Made by a program: the position numbers and the translations under genes. The notes beneath the pieces were generated by a model. It was not told the DNA's origin. It saw only the letters and a list, made by a program, of their open reading frames with translations, and did not search any database. From Lachnospiraceae bacterium 28-4 (GTDB lineage: Bacteria; Bacillota; Clostridia; Lachnospirales; Lachnospiraceae), in contig KE159599.1 in NCBI GenBank assembly GCA_000403275.2, positions 310,001-374,000 on the forward strand: a DNA stretch of 64,000 nt, read 5' to 3'. This document shows, in pieces, positions 42,583 to 52,724 of this stretch (positions are counted from its first letter, which is position 1; every line of letters starts with the position of its first letter).

Positions 42583-43479
42583 CTAACGGCATATATTATA
42601 AATAAACTCGGCATTTTTATCCATCGCTTCATAAGCCGTCTTAAACGGCGACATCTGGAATACATGCCACATTCCCTCAAAAATATCCATCCTTACCGGC
42701 ACGTTCGCCTTGATCATCTTTTTATGAAGCATGATGGAGTCCTCTAAAAGCACCTCATTGCTCCCCACCTGGATATATGTGGAAGGAAAATCCACAAAAT
42801 TCCCGAAGATGGGAGAGATGAGAGGATTCTCCAATTCCTGCCCTTCCGCATAGTTATGAACCATTTGACCAATATATTCCGCGTCCAGCACCGGATCCAC
42901 TTCCTTCTTTGTCTGATAAGACTTCCCTGACGCCGTGAGATCGGTCCACGGCGACATTAACAGAAGTCCTCTCGGCAGCAGCCTGTTTTCGCTCTTTAAT
43001 TTATGCACAAGAGCCAGCGCCAGATTTCCTCCCGCCGAATCTCCCGCCACCATGACGTCCCTCGCTCCATAACCAAGCAGCATCAAATAATTCCATGCCT
43101 TCATCGCATCCTCCAAAGCAGCCGGATACGGATGCTCCGGTGCAAGACGATAATCAAAGCAAAGCACATCCATGGAAGTAGACATCGCCAGTTTTGTTGT
43201 CAGCGTCCTCGCATATAGACTGCTTCCCGTAGAATATCCTCCCCCATGGCAGTAAAGAATCACATATTTTTTCATATGCGCTCTGTTCACCGAGATCCAT
43301 TCCGCATAGATATCCTCAATCACCATTTCACGAACCAGCATATCCCGGCTGTTCCCAAGAAGCGCCCCGAAATGATCCTGTGATTGCCTGTGTTTCTCAA
43401 TATCCGTATTCTCCACAACGCTGTGCACCCTTTTTATCAGATTCATCAAATTCATATTTCTTTTTTCCGTCATCGCCAT
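42583..43479 (-). CDS. alpha/beta hydrolase of the HSL (hormone-sensitive lipase) family
   Basis: 298 residues. The oxyanion motif HGGG is at 78-81 and the nucleophile elbow GDSAG at 146-150 with Ser148; Asp in SPIFGNF-VDFPSTYIQVG and His in GMWHVFQM complete the triad. It should hydrolyse short-chain esters in the cytoplasm. The start is behind GGACGGAG. Its promoter region is the left part of the inverted repeat at 43524-43930, opposite to the acyltransferase-like gene. Confidence 0.93.
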   Translation of the reverse strand: MAMTEKRNMNLMNLIKRVHSVVENTDIEKHRQSQDHFGALLGNSRDMLVREMVIEDIYAEWISVNRAHMKKYVILYCHGGGYSTGSSLYARTLTTKLAMSTSMDVLCFDYRLAPEHPYPAALEDAMKAWNYLMLLGYGARDVMVAGDSAGGNLALALVHKLKSENRLLPRGLLLMSPWTDLTASGKSYQTKKEVDPVLDAEYIGQMVHNYAEGQELENPLISPIFGNFVDFPSTYIQVGSNEVLLEDSIMLHKKMIKANVPVRMDIFEGMWHVFQMSPFKTAYEAMDKNAEFIYNICR

Positions 43480-43523
43480 AAGAACAACTCCGTCCTTTCC
43501 GTATCTGTAAACTGTTTTCCGCA

Positions 43524-43930
43524 GAAATCAATTTTGAAAGACTGGGGCGGAGCAGAAAGGGAAGACGGAGCGGCAGGAGCGGGAAGGCGGGGGAAGGGCG
43601 GCGAAAAGGCGGCGGAAACCGGGCGGCAGGAGTTTCGTCTGCGACTCCGGAAAATGGATTTTCTAAATATTCCGGGTAAATTATAGCACTGGGACGCAAC
43701 CGCCCGCTATTCGCCATCCGGGCTCATTGCGGGCTTTTGGTGACATCCATGTCACCAAATTGCTGATTGTTGAACGGAATATTAAGAAAATCTCACTTTC
43801 CTGCGCGAAGCAGAGGCGAAACTCTTGCCGCCCGGTTTCCGCCGCCTTTTCGCCGCCCTTCCCCCGCCTTCCCGCTCCTGCCGCTCCGCCTTCCCTTTCT
43901 GCCCCGCCCCAGTCTTTCAAAATTGATTTC
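43524..43930. repeat. about 150-bp inverted repeat with G+C-rich arms
   Basis: The left arm (43524-43674) and right arm (43775-43930) are reverse complements. The outer 115 bp differ at only three or four positions; the inner part is more diverged but keeps GATTTTCT and AATATTCCG. The spacer of 100 bp has the palindrome GGTGACAT-CC-ATGTCACC and GCCCGC/GCGGGC. No convincing gene lies in it, although each arm can be read through. It occupies the divergent promoter region between the esterase and the acyltransferase-like gene. Confidence 0.9.
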
Positions 43931-43950
43931 CGTAGTTATTTATCCAATTT

Positions 43951-43980
43951 TACCACATAATCCGTAAATTGTGGTATACT
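43951..43980 (+). promoter_or_regulatory. dyad overlapping the -10 box of the acyltransferase-like gene
   Basis: TACCACA (43951-43957) and TGTGGTA (43970-43976) are perfect inverted repeats; TATACT (43975-43980) begins in the right half. No good -35 exists 17 bp upstream, so a regulator bound to the dyad could control the gene. Confidence 0.5.
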
Positions 43981-44033
43981 CTAAAATAAAAAGAGTTGGC
44001 CTGGCGGTCAATTTTTCGAAAAGAGGATTTTCT

Positions 44034-45320
44034 ATGGCGATCAGCAAAAAAGGATCGAAAAAAATTTGGTATAAACTGGACTTGTCGGCCATCGTTTACC
44101 CCACGTTGCAGCGTAAGGATTTTTCTTCCGTTTACCGGCTCTCCGTCGTGCTGAAGGAAACTATAGACCCGGATGTCCTGCAAAAAGCGGTGGATATCGC
44201 CCTGCGGCGCTTTCCTACTTATAAGGTAGCTATACGTAAGGGGCTTTTCTGGCGCTATTTGGAAAGCAACGAGCGGCCAGGACCCTTTGTACAGCCCGAT
44301 ATTAAAAATCCTTGCATGCCCATGCCTTTCAAGGCGAATAACCGCTACCTCATCCGTATTTATTACCACGAATGCCGGATCGCGCTGGAAGCCCACCACA
44401 GTCTGGGAGACGGCTCCGGCGGTATGTATGTGCTGCAGACGATTACCGCCGTATACTTAAGGCTGCTTGGGCATTCCATCTCCACAGGGGGGTTCGTACT
44501 CGATGTGGACAGCCCTCCCGACCCGGAAGAATTGGAAGACGCTTATATGCGTTATGCCAATGCCCAGGTTCGCCCGCCCCGTCCCGGGGAAAAAGCTTAC
44601 CGGGTCAGAGGGACCAAGGAACCTTTTTATACTCTGAATATTATCGACGGCATCATGTCTGTCAAACAGGTGATGGCAGTAGCCGCAAAATATAATGCTA
44701 CTATCACGGAATACCTGAACTCCGTTTTGCTCTACGCCCTCCTGCAAAAGCAGTCCCACGACTGGCATCCGAAGCTGCGGCCTGTGAAAATAGCCATGCC
44801 CGTCAACTTGAGGCGCTTTTTTCCGTCAAAGACGCTGCGCAATTTTATTACTATGGTATATCCCTCCATTGATCCCAGGCTTGGGGAATATACTTTTGAT
44901 GAAATCGTTATCCATGTGCGGAATTATATGCGATATTATATTAACGAAAAATTCCTCCGGGGCGACATCACTACGAATGCCTCCACCCAGAGAAATCCTT
45001 TGATACGCGTTGTCCCGCTTTTTATCAAGGATTACACCGTCCGCCTTTTTTATACGAAAGTACAGGACCGGAACTCCTCTGCGGGGCTGACGAACATGGG
45101 CGCCCTCAAGACGCCGGAAGATATGAAGCCTTACATCGACCGGTTTGACATCTATATGGGGCAGCCCTTTTCCTCCAGAACAAACTGCGCCATCGCCAGC
45201 TTTGAGGATACTCTTACCATCAACTTTGCCAGCAGCATTATAGAGGCGGACGTGGAACGGTATTTCTTCCGCAAACTGGTGCAGGACGGCATCCATGTAA
45301 AAATAGAAAGCAACCGATAG
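44034..45320 (+). CDS. acyltransferase-like protein with HHxxxDG motif
   Basis: 428 residues from ATG 44034 (AGAGGA 7 bp before); the frame is open upstream but without an initiation site. HHSLGDG at 121-127 is the catalytic motif of condensation/acyltransferase-fold enzymes (WS/DGAT, alcohol acetyltransferases, NRPS condensation domains). VYPTLQRKDFSSVYRLSVVLKETID and the C-terminal SSRTNCAIASFEDTLTINFAS follow the double-lobed fold. The substrate is unknown. The esterase (divergent) and the zinc-ribbon protein (downstream) are recurrent neighbours of this type in my recollection of Clostridia. Confidence 0.85.
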   Translation: MAISKKGSKKIWYKLDLSAIVYPTLQRKDFSSVYRLSVVLKETIDPDVLQKAVDIALRRFPTYKVAIRKGLFWRYLESNERPGPFVQPDIKNPCMPMPFKANNRYLIRIYYHECRIALEAHHSLGDGSGGMYVLQTITAVYLRLLGHSISTGGFVLDVDSPPDPEELEDAYMRYANAQVRPPRPGEKAYRVRGTKEPFYTLNIIDGIMSVKQVMAVAAKYNATITEYLNSVLLYALLQKQSHDWHPKLRPVKIAMPVNLRRFFPSKTLRNFITMVYPSIDPRLGEYTFDEIVIHVRNYMRYYINEKFLRGDITTNASTQRNPLIRVVPLFIKDYTVRLFYTKVQDRNSSAGLTNMGALKTPEDMKPYIDRFDIYMGQPFSSRTNCAIASFEDTLTINFASSIIEADVERYFFRKLVQDGIHVKIESNR

Positions 45321-45360
45321 TCAGCGCCCTCCCGGGCGCCAGAAAGGAACGGTGAATCGA

Positions 45361-46065
45361 ATGTCATATTGTGTAAACTGCGGGGTAGAACTGGATTCTT
45401 CTTTGCCATCCTGCCCCCTCTGTAATACCCCTGTCATCCATCCGGGACAGCTGCGCCAGGTTTCCTCCGCTTCCCCTTATCCCCTGGAACGGGGGCAGGT
45501 CGAAACGGTGAAAAGAAAAGACCTCGGCATCCTCTTAACCATCGTATTATCGGCCACTTCCATTGGCTGCGCGCTATTAAACCTGTTTGTTTTCAATAAC
45601 CGCTTGTGGTCGCTGCTGATTATCGGTATCTGCATTATATTGTTTGTGCTGTCCATACCGGCAGTGATCTATACGAAACAGCCTATTTACCTGTCGCTCC
45701 TTCTGGACGGCATCGCAATCGGCGCCTATCTGTATATGATCACTTATCTGACCGCATCCGACCGATGGTTCTGGCAGCTCGCCGTGCCCATTATAGCCTT
45801 GGCAACTCTGCTTGTGGAGATCCTCGCTCTCTGCATTCGGAAACTGCCGGTTTCCATCATTGCCACGGCGCTTTATATTTTCGCGGAAGCAGCCGTTCTC
45901 TGCGTCGGCATTGAGTTGTTCATCGATCATTACTTCGACAAACCCCTCTCTCCGTCCTGGTCCGCCATTGTCCTTACTGTCTGTGGTATTATCGTCATTG
46001 CGCTTATTACCCTGCTCTCCAAGAGAAGGCTCCGGGATGCCGTGAGGCGCAGGCTTCATTTTTAA
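45361..46065 (+). CDS. zinc-ribbon membrane protein (DUF6320-like)
   Basis: 234 residues from ATG 45361 (AAAGGAA 11 bp before; a GTG three codons upstream is too close). MSYCVNCGVELDSSLPSCPLCNTPV has a CxxC-x13-CxxC zinc ribbon. Six membrane helices follow (ILLTIVLSATSIGCALLNLFVF, LLIIGICIILFVLSIPAVI and others). The layout fits DUF6320 proteins of unknown role. Likely cotranscribed with the acyltransferase-like gene 40 bp upstream; a terminator follows at 46071. Confidence 0.88.
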   Translation: MSYCVNCGVELDSSLPSCPLCNTPVIHPGQLRQVSSASPYPLERGQVETVKRKDLGILLTIVLSATSIGCALLNLFVFNNRLWSLLIIGICIILFVLSIPAVIYTKQPIYLSLLLDGIAIGAYLYMITYLTASDRWFWQLAVPIIALATLLVEILALCIRKLPVSIIATALYIFAEAAVLCVGIELFIDHYFDKPLSPSWSAIVLTVCGIIVIALITLLSKRRLRDAVRRRLHF

Positions 46066-46070
46066 ATTGA

Positions 46071-46100
46071 AAAAGAGCTGGCCTGGGAGCCAACTCTTTT
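46071..46100 (+). terminator. terminator of the acyltransferase/zinc-ribbon operon
   Basis: AAAAGAG-TGGC (46071-46082) pairs with GCCA-CTCTTTT (46089-46100), one internal mismatch, then TTATT. Confidence 0.85.
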
Positions 46101-46112
46101 TATTCCATAAAC

Positions 46113-46131
46113 TATACTTTTGAAAAGTATA
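46113..46131. repeat. 19-nt palindrome TATACTTTT-G-AAAAGTATA
   Basis: Perfect 9-bp arms around one G, in the convergent gap. A similar palindrome occurs at 57761-57777 inside the dpaA coding region, and a half copy near 54391-54405. Confidence 0.6.
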
Positions 46132-46153
46132 CTCAAAGCGTGACAATGTTTAA

Positions 46154-46819
46154 TTATTTCCCATGCTTTTTCTCCGCATCCTCGATACTGCTGTACCCGT
46201 AAAACTTTGTTTCATTCTCGATAATCTGCTTTTCCAGATTCATTCCCTGTTTGTATGCTTCCCGCATCTGTTTCAAAATCAGTTCCACCGTCCGGTCCGA
46301 ATAAGTCAGCAGTTCGCCGCGCAGATAACTTTCCGTAGAAGAGCCGTTGCTGACCGAATCTTCCTCCGTCGTCATTACCCTCCCCTGCGCCCGCAGATTC
46401 GGATAATGCTCCGCCATATATTTGTCCCATTCCATATGGATTTTAATAATCTCCTCCGCCATCCGCTTCTTTTCCGGGCTTACCTCCGGCAAATGTTCCT
46501 TTACTTTTTCAAACTCTTCCGGATACGTCACTTCCATCATTCTTGCATACTTCTCGAACAGCAGGTTCCTCCCCTCCGCATACGCCCGGCGGATATCTTC
46601 CACGTAACTTTCCAGGATCTCGTCTTCGTATACCATCCACTGGCTCATCCGCATGCGGAAAAATGTATCGGGATCTTCCTGGCAGGAAGCCCTGCCTCCC
46701 GTATTATAAACATGCTGGAACATGTCCCACTCCGCTTGTACGATATCGAATATCATCTGCTCCTTTTCTGTCACACATGCCTCTGCCGCTGTCATTGTCT
46801 CCTCTGTTCTCTTCTCCAT
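46154..46819 (-). CDS. DUF4125 family protein
   Basis: 221 residues from ATG 46819 ([21 protein letters not shown]); ATG 46840 is an alternative. The middle [50 protein letters not shown] is diagnostic for DUF4125, with a Cys and many aromatic and acidic residues. A helical protein without membrane segments. No known function. Converges on the zinc-ribbon gene with the 46071 terminator between. Confidence 0.85.
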   Translation of the reverse strand: MEKRTEETMTAAEACVTEKEQMIFDIVQAEWDMFQHVYNTGGRASCQEDPDTFFRMRMSQWMVYEDEILESYVEDIRRAYAEGRNLLFEKYARMMEVTYPEEFEKVKEHLPEVSPEKKRMAEEIIKIHMEWDKYMAEHYPNLRAQGRVMTTEEDSVSNGSSTESYLRGELLTYSDRTVELILKQMREAYKQGMNLEKQIIENETKFYGYSSIEDAEKKHGK

Positions 46820-46899
46820 CCCAACATCACACCTTTCCATTATTTTTTTGAATAGAACAAAATTGCGGCGTAATACCACGTCGCAATTTTGCACTGTAA

Positions 46900-47727
46900 T
46901 TATACCGTAACATCAATGCTGCCGCCCGTCGCCTCTACCGGCGCTTCCGGCATGGATGCGGCCATCTCCACTCCCGCGAGTTCCAAAGAAACCCCGCTTC
47001 CGTTACCGCTGGCGCTGTTGCCGCTCCCGCCGGCCCCGGATGCGTTTTCCCGTCTTTCCTTTTCCAGCTGGTAAAAAAGAGCTTTCAAATACTTCATATC
47101 GGCTTCCATGATCTCTTTGAGTTCTTTCGACCTGTGTTTTTTCTTCAGAAGCTTCAAATCCTCGGGATCCATATCTTCCTGTACGCCCGTCGCCACTTCC
47201 TCCAGCTCTCCCATCTGCTCCATCCGGTCTATCTCTTCCAGCGTTGCCTCCAGTTCTTCCATAAGCCTTTCGATCTCTTCGCTGTCCAGTTTCGTATTCT
47301 CCGCATTTTCCATTCCCGGCATTTCAGTTCCGGCCTCTTCGCTCTCTTCCTCCATCTCCGCTTCGCAGGAGCCGCCTTTCTTTAATCTCTCTTCCTCCTG
47401 CAAATGCTTCATTCTTTTTTTCGCCACCATGGCAATCTGTTCTGCATGCGCAATCGCTCTCTCTACTTCTTTTTCGCTATAATCGCCGCTCTTAAGCTTT
47501 CTGTAAAGAGTGCCCACCTTTTGAAAAGCCCTCACCATTACCACGCGCGCGCCCACGGACGTAGCCGTTCTCATAAGCTGCCCCGATATTTCCCTGTAAT
47601 TATAATTCAGTTTCTTCTTCTTTTTATTTTTTGACCCCGTCCTGTTTACCCTCGCCACTACAGTTCCGTCTGCTTTTTTTATGGCGATCGAATTATCCTT
47701 CGGACTGCCGACTCCCGTAACCCCCAT
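46900..47727 (-). CDS. coiled-coil protein of unknown family
   Basis: 275 residues starting [31 protein letters not shown], followed by a Lys-rich stretch, then two helical blocks ([32 protein letters not shown] and [32 protein letters not shown]) and long Glu-rich coiled coils. The end is Gly/Ser-rich with [14 protein letters not shown] and a beta tail ([11 protein letters not shown]...). No membrane helix and no recognised domain. Similar proteins occur in Clostridia as hypothetical. Its start has a GAGGATG site. Probably monocistronic; an A+T-rich tract (47777-47818) precedes it. Confidence 0.8.
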   Translation of the reverse strand: MGVTGVGSPKDNSIAIKKADGTVVARVNRTGSKNKKKKKLNYNYREISGQLMRTATSVGARVVMVRAFQKVGTLYRKLKSGDYSEKEVERAIAHAEQIAMVAKKRMKHLQEEERLKKGGSCEAEMEEESEEAGTEMPGMENAENTKLDSEEIERLMEELEATLEEIDRMEQMGELEEVATGVQEDMDPEDLKLLKKKHRSKELKEIMEADMKYLKALFYQLEKERRENASGAGGSGNSASGNGSGVSLELAGVEMAASMPEAPVEATGGSIDVTV

Positions 47728-47802
47728 ACTATCATCCTCCTTGATAATGCATGTTCTGGTCTGCCTGTTCCTTCTATAATAATTATATATTATATATATT
47801 AT

Positions 47803-50349
47803 TTATATATTTATATCGGTGCTTTTTACCCAAAAGTGAATAGCAATCCAGGGAATAACGGCTCCTGCCAGCAGCAAAATCGGAAAAATACCGCAAAACG
47901 GAAGCAAGGTATACCGATAACTGAAAAACCATAACGCAGAAAATAATTGGCGGATGACGGAAAAAGCCAAAACCGTTCCTGTAAGAAAAGCCGCGATTCC
48001 TGCCAAAACCGTATAAAGCAGTCCTTCCATAATAAGCATTTTCCGAAGCTGCCCGCCTGTCATACCAATGGAACACAATACGGCAAACTCCCGCCGTCTT
48101 GCAATGATGCTGGTGAGTATGGAATTGATAAAGTTCAGAATGCCGATCAGTCCCATGATAAAGCTAAGCACGCCTCCGACCAGCAATACCATATTTCTAA
48201 TTCCCTGGAACTCCGTCACCCTCTTACCCTTTGAAGTATAGCTCATTTCCGGCGCTTCTTTTTCCGTATAATTTTTTAAGAACGCCTCCATCCCCGCCTC
48301 TCCTTCCGGGCTTACATTGCATACGTAATTCATAACCGCAGGATGTGACACCATCTCTTTATATGTTTCTGCCGGAAGATAAAAATTATAATTAAAACCT
48401 ATACCACAGGAATTCGTATAAGTTTCTACCTTCACCTTCGCCATCACTTCAAATTCATAGTCTGTCAGCCGGTTTTCACTGCGCACATCGGATTCTCCCC
48501 TATAGTTGTGCAGAACTGCCTTATCCCCGATGGAATAGTGGGAAGCTTCCGGCAATGGTCTTCCGCTATCGTCACATGGCAGGCCCTCCAAAATATAACG
48601 GCCCGTTTTCAGCTTTTCCACATCGATCTCACCTTCCACAACCTCCAGTTTTTCCAAGGGGAAATCCTCCATCCCATAAACGGCGCACTGCATCGTTCCA
48701 TCCTCGGACGTTGTCTCCGGGTATATATTCCTGCCTCCTTCCACCGGATCTACCGAAAAAAACTCCACATCCCTAATATTGGCGTACATTCTTCCCCCTT
48801 CTTCAAACCCCTCCTGCTCCATCATGGCCTCTATCATACTTTCCGGTACTGCCGTATCCCTTCCCGAATACTGGTAATTAAAATAAGCGGCATGCGCTGC
48901 CAGAAAATCGGTTTTTACAAACCTGGCGAGAAATTTATCCATGTCAAAGCCAATGCTGAAAGTATAAACTCCGTGAAGCAGCACAATACTTAACGACATG
49001 GAGAGCAATACGAGAAATGTCCGTTTTTTATCCCGCCAAAAATTAGCCGCCGCCATAGAAAACAGCACGTTTCCACGTCTTTTTCTCCCGCTTCCCCTTC
49101 CGCCTTCCATTCCTTCCGTATAACGCACCGCCTCCACCGGCGACACTCTCGCGGCTATCCTGCCCGGCCTTGTCGTGCTAATCGTTACCGTAATCAGCGA
49201 AAAAAGAGCGCTCCCTGCAAAAATCACCGGATTCGCCGATATTTCCGTGCGGAATCCTTTCCCGCCCACTACCATAGCTTCCATGACTACCGGCACCAAC
49301 CCGCATCCTATGACATATCCGACAGCAAGCCCCAAAGGAATACCCACGCACGACAGCACGAGCGCCTGCCGGCGGATAATCTGCCTGATCTGTCTTCCGG
49401 TCGTTCCAATCGTTTTTAATAAACCATAAAACCTGATATCCTTTACCACCGAAATCCGAAAAATATTATAAATGATCAGATAACCGGTAAATATAATGAG
49501 AAGAAGGGCGATAACGGCTCCCGCCGCCGTAACGGGATCGCTGCCAAAACTGCCGGAAATATAAGACCAGTTCACATTGCTTTCTATATAATTTTCCGCA
49601 TTTTCATCCATGGAAAAACCGCTTCCCACGATCACCCGCTCCATCTTCTTTTCCAGCCCCCAGGCGTTGCGGAACATAATATAGCTGTTGATCAGCCCCG
49701 TCGTTTTCCAGTTCTCACCGGCGTCATAGTTTTTACAAAGCTCATCTATATGTGCTTCCACATAAGCCCTGGAAGTGATCAGCAAGGATACGTTAAATAC
49801 CGGATCCGCTTCCCACCATCCCGAAAGCACGAAATCCCTTTTTACCTCTTTTCCATGGACAATAAGTTCCAAAGTAACCGGAGAGCCTACCGCCTTCTCA
49901 ATACCGAGCATTTGTATCGTCCTGGTATCCATCATAATTTCATTTTCCGCCTCCGGCTTATGGCCCTCCACCGGTTCGCAAAATCCCAGTTGGATACCGG
50001 TATCATCCATATAATAAAATTCTCCATGGCGTTTCAGAAGTTCCTCGTTCTCCACGCTGTCGCTCAAAATACGATTATAAGAAATTTTTTCGATGAGTTC
50101 ATGGCCTTTGACTCTTTCATACTCCTCATCCGTAATATATTTTAATACTCCCATCCCGTCGCCGCCCGCCTGACGCATCGTCTGGCGCTGGAGGTTTTCC
50201 ATCATGCCGCTCCCTATTGTAAATACCGTCGTAAATAAAATCGAGGTTAATGCGATCGCCATAACCGCAATCGTATTTCTCGCTTTATTGGACCAAAAAC
50301 TTTTATCGCCTATCCGCCGGATCGCTTTTTTACTATTTACCCGAAACAT
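47803..50349 (-). CDS. FtsX-type ABC transporter permease (MacB/BceB-like)
   Basis: 848 residues, with two FtsX-type membrane blocks. The first has a helix at residues 29-47 ([19 protein letters not shown]), a large extracellular domain and [23 protein letters not shown]; the second repeats it ([28 protein letters not shown] and [21 protein letters not shown]). It lies 6 bp after the ATPase gene. Such permeases move peptides or lipoproteins or signal antibiotic stress to a paired two-component system; that system lies directly upstream. Substrate unknown. Confidence 0.93.
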   Translation of the reverse strand: MFRVNSKKAIRRIGDKSFWSNKARNTIAVMAIALTSILFTTVFTIGSGMMENLQRQTMRQAGGDGMGVLKYITDEEYERVKGHELIEKISYNRILSDSVENEELLKRHGEFYYMDDTGIQLGFCEPVEGHKPEAENEIMMDTRTIQMLGIEKAVGSPVTLELIVHGKEVKRDFVLSGWWEADPVFNVSLLITSRAYVEAHIDELCKNYDAGENWKTTGLINSYIMFRNAWGLEKKMERVIVGSGFSMDENAENYIESNVNWSYISGSFGSDPVTAAGAVIALLLIIFTGYLIIYNIFRISVVKDIRFYGLLKTIGTTGRQIRQIIRRQALVLSCVGIPLGLAVGYVIGCGLVPVVMEAMVVGGKGFRTEISANPVIFAGSALFSLITVTISTTRPGRIAARVSPVEAVRYTEGMEGGRGSGRKRRGNVLFSMAAANFWRDKKRTFLVLLSMSLSIVLLHGVYTFSIGFDMDKFLARFVKTDFLAAHAAYFNYQYSGRDTAVPESMIEAMMEQEGFEEGGRMYANIRDVEFFSVDPVEGGRNIYPETTSEDGTMQCAVYGMEDFPLEKLEVVEGEIDVEKLKTGRYILEGLPCDDSGRPLPEASHYSIGDKAVLHNYRGESDVRSENRLTDYEFEVMAKVKVETYTNSCGIGFNYNFYLPAETYKEMVSHPAVMNYVCNVSPEGEAGMEAFLKNYTEKEAPEMSYTSKGKRVTEFQGIRNMVLLVGGVLSFIMGLIGILNFINSILTSIIARRREFAVLCSIGMTGGQLRKMLIMEGLLYTVLAGIAAFLTGTVLAFSVIRQLFSALWFFSYRYTLLPFCGIFPILLLAGAVIPWIAIHFWVKSTDINI

Positions 50350-50355
50350 ATGGAT

Positions 50356-51060
50356 CTATTGCCTCCTTTCCTTATTTGCTACAAGTTTTCCATCCTCAAT
50401 ACGCACGATCCGGTCCGCCATCTGGGCAATCTCTTCGTTATGCGTAATCATTACGATTGTCTGCCTGAATTTATCGCTGGTCACTTTTAAAAATCCCATC
50501 ACATCCTGGCTGGTTTTGCTGTCCAGATTGCCGGTGGGTTCATCCGCCAGTATAATAGCCGGTTTGGAAAGCAGCGCCCGGGCAATGGCCACCCTCTGCT
50601 GCTGCCCTCCGGAAAGCTGGTTCGGCAAATTATGGATCTTCTCCTCCAACCCAAGCGTTTTTATAATCCGGTCCATATATTCCCCGTCCGGCCTTTGCCC
50701 ATCCAGTTCCACGGGCAAAGCAATGTTTTCATATACATTCAGCACAGGAACCAAGTTGTAGCTCTGAAAAATAAATCCTATCTTTCTGCGCCGGAAAATA
50801 GTCAGTTCGTCATCCATCAGGGAAAAGATATCTTTCCCAGCCACTTCCACCCTGCCCTCCGTCGGTCTGTCCAATCCTCCCATCATGTGCAGAAGCGTAG
50901 ACTTGCCGCTGCCGGAAGTCCCCACGACCGCCACGAATTCTCCATTTTCCACCGAAAGATCCACTCCGTCCAGCGCCTTTACCAGCGGAGCCTTTTCCGG
51001 CCCTTTTTGATTCATATTTCCATAATATTTTTTTAAACCTTCTGTTTTTAAAATTTCCAT
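50356..51060 (-). CDS. ABC transporter ATP-binding protein (MacB/LolD type)
   Basis: 234 residues. Walker [24 protein letters not shown], signature [15 protein letters not shown], Walker [15 protein letters not shown]-loop ITHN. The sequence up to residue 25 ([23 protein letters not shown]) is typical for the FtsX-partner type. The promoter upstream has three 11-bp direct repeats of the adjacent response regulator. ATPase for the permease at 47803-50349. Confidence 0.96.
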   Translation of the reverse strand: MEILKTEGLKKYYGNMNQKGPEKAPLVKALDGVDLSVENGEFVAVVGTSGSGKSTLLHMMGGLDRPTEGRVEVAGKDIFSLMDDELTIFRRRKIGFIFQSYNLVPVLNVYENIALPVELDGQRPDGEYMDRIIKTLGLEEKIHNLPNQLSGGQQQRVAIARALLSKPAIILADEPTGNLDSKTSQDVMGFLKVTSDKFRQTIVMITHNEEIAQMADRIVRIEDGKLVANKERRQ

Positions 51061-51108
51061 TTGCGGATACCTCCTATTCCGTCCATTGGCCTATGTCCTC
51101 ACATACAC

Positions 51109-51149
51109 AATATAACCGATAAATCTTTCCAGAATCTTTCCGCAATCTT
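51109..51149 (-). promoter_or_regulatory. ABC operon promoter with three 11-bp spaced direct repeats
   Basis: On the minus strand AAGATT occurs at 51149-51144, 51138-51133 and 51127-51122, exactly 11 bp apart; then 7 bp and -10 box TATATT (51114-51109). The distance to the -10 is the same as at the other two-component operator (24166, 28145), but the repeat sequence differs. Predicted site of the regulator at 52070-52717. Confidence 0.75.
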
Positions 51150-51170
51150 ACGGTATTGAAAGAATCTCCA

Positions 51171-52070
51171 TCATATCCTTCCCAAAAAAACAGAAAATAC
51201 CGATCCCTTCCCCGGCCTGGAAGCCACCTTAACATAACCGCCCTCCCGGCCCAATATCTCGCGAACCAGATAAAGCCCGATTCCCACGCCGCTTTCCCCG
51301 CTGACCGCAGGAGAACGATAAAAACGCGCGAATATTTTCGCCGTTTCCTCCTCTTCCATCCCGATCCCCGTATCTTCGATATCGATGCGCGCAAACATTT
51401 CATATTCTTTCACCGATATTGCAACGCTTCCTCCTGCCGGCGTATATTTGATGGCATTATCCACAATATTAGACAACGCCTCCAGCGTCCATTTCAGGTC
51501 AAAAAAGGCGGTCAGTTCCGGCACTTCCCCTACGGACAAGGAGATTCCCTTTTGCTCCGCTGCCGCCGCATAATCCAGTCCTGCGATCAATTTTCTTATC
51601 TTATTCTTTTCCGGCCTTACTTCCAGCATGCCGCTCTCCAGGCGGGAAAGCTTCACCAGCGACTGGATCAAAAAATTTAATTTATTGACTTGTTCCTCGA
51701 TCTGAAAAGCAATGCTCTGCGCGTTTCCATCCAGGCTCCCGTTTTCCTCCAGCAGCTGCGTATAAAGCATCATATTGGCGATCGGAGTCTTTGTCTGGTG
51801 GGAAATATCGCTTACCAGGGCTTTTATCTTTTCCCTCTCCTCCTCCATCCGCCGCCTGGAAGTCTGGCCGGAGACCAGATATTGATACATTTTGGACTCC
51901 AAACGGGATAAACGGCCTTCATCGAAGGCCGTCTCCACAAAAATACCATCTCTTGCCGCTTCTACCATGCGCTCTACGCTGTTCCACATCCGATTTGATT
52001 TCATATAAAGAAAAACCAGCGCTGCCGCAAGCAGGACAAGCGCCGCCATTAAAAAAATACAAAGCTCCAT
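51171..52070 (-). CDS. sensor histidine kinase
   Basis: 299 residues from ATG 52070, whose A-T-G overlaps the regulator's TGA by one base. A short sensor: one clear membrane helix (LMAALVLLAAALVFLYM) at the start, no extracellular domain of size. His91 in ISHQTKTPIANM is the phosphoacceptor. N box (LSNIVDNAIKYT), G1 (DIEDTGIGM), G2 (GVGIGLYLVREI). The small sensor fits kinases that read their signal through a partner permease (Bce type). Pairs with the regulator upstream and the ABC transporter downstream. Confidence 0.95.
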   Translation of the reverse strand: MELCIFLMAALVLLAAALVFLYMKSNRMWNSVERMVEAARDGIFVETAFDEGRLSRLESKMYQYLVSGQTSRRRMEEEREKIKALVSDISHQTKTPIANMMLYTQLLEENGSLDGNAQSIAFQIEEQVNKLNFLIQSLVKLSRLESGMLEVRPEKNKIRKLIAGLDYAAAAEQKGISLSVGEVPELTAFFDLKWTLEALSNIVDNAIKYTPAGGSVAISVKEYEMFARIDIEDTGIGMEEEETAKIFARFYRSPAVSGESGVGIGLYLVREILGREGGYVKVASRPGKGSVFSVFLGRI

Positions 52071-52717
52071 CAATTTCTCTCCCACATATAGCCAATTCCG
52101 TATATCGTCTTCACGGGCGCGCCCGGCAGTTTGGAACGAAGACGGTTCATCGTAACCGACAACGCATTTTCTTCCACGAATTCGGCTCCGTCGGACCAAA
52201 TACGGTCGATCAGCATGTCCCTGGAAACGATATTCCCGCAGTTGGAAACGAGAATTTTTAACAATTTCTGTTCTGTTTTGCTCAGTTCCACGGCATTTCC
52301 TTCCACGGTAAATACCATGGACTCAAAATCGAAAAAGAAGCCGTCCTGTCGGAAGCCTCCCGCCCTCTCCTGCTTCCTGCGGAAAACTGCGTTGACCCTG
52401 GCCCGCAATACCATTAGGGAAAAAGGTTTTGTTATATAATCGTCCGCCCCTGTTTCCAATCCGGTTACGATATCGGTCTCCATGTCATTTGCCGTCAGAA
52501 AAATAATTGCCACTCCGCTTTCCTTCCGTACCTCTTTGCAATAGTCCAGGCCGCTTCCATCGGGAAGATTGATATCCAAAATAATCAGATCAACGCTCCC
52601 GTTAAACAGGCTTCGCGCCTGGGCGATGCTATAAGCCTGAAGGCACTCCTCGCCTCCCAGGGACAGGGCGATACCGTTATTCAAAGCGCGGTCATCCTCT
52701 ACGATAAGAATTTTCAT
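52070..52717 (-). CDS. OmpR-family response regulator
   Basis: 215 residues from ATG 52717 (MKILIVEDD). Receiver with Asp8/Asp9 and phosphoacceptor Asp48 (LIILDINLPDGSG), conserved Thr and Lys (FLTAND, ITKPFS). The winged helix (ELSKTEQKLLKILVSNCGNIVSRDMLID...LRSKLPGAPVKTIYGIGYMWE) is normal. It lies 7 bp after the lipoprotein-like gene and overlaps the kinase. Its likely targets are the three 11-bp repeats before the ABC genes. Confidence 0.96.
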   Translation of the reverse strand: MKILIVEDDRALNNGIALSLGGEECLQAYSIAQARSLFNGSVDLIILDINLPDGSGLDYCKEVRKESGVAIIFLTANDMETDIVTGLETGADDYITKPFSLMVLRARVNAVFRRKQERAGGFRQDGFFFDFESMVFTVEGNAVELSKTEQKLLKILVSNCGNIVSRDMLIDRIWSDGAEFVEENALSVTMNRLRSKLPGAPVKTIYGIGYMWERN

Positions 52718-52724
52718 TTCTTCT

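Noticed and set aside
43384-43960. Gly/Arg/Glu-rich frames in the inverted repeat
   Set aside because: The same text is read from both arms; no start site, and it is explained by the repeat itself.
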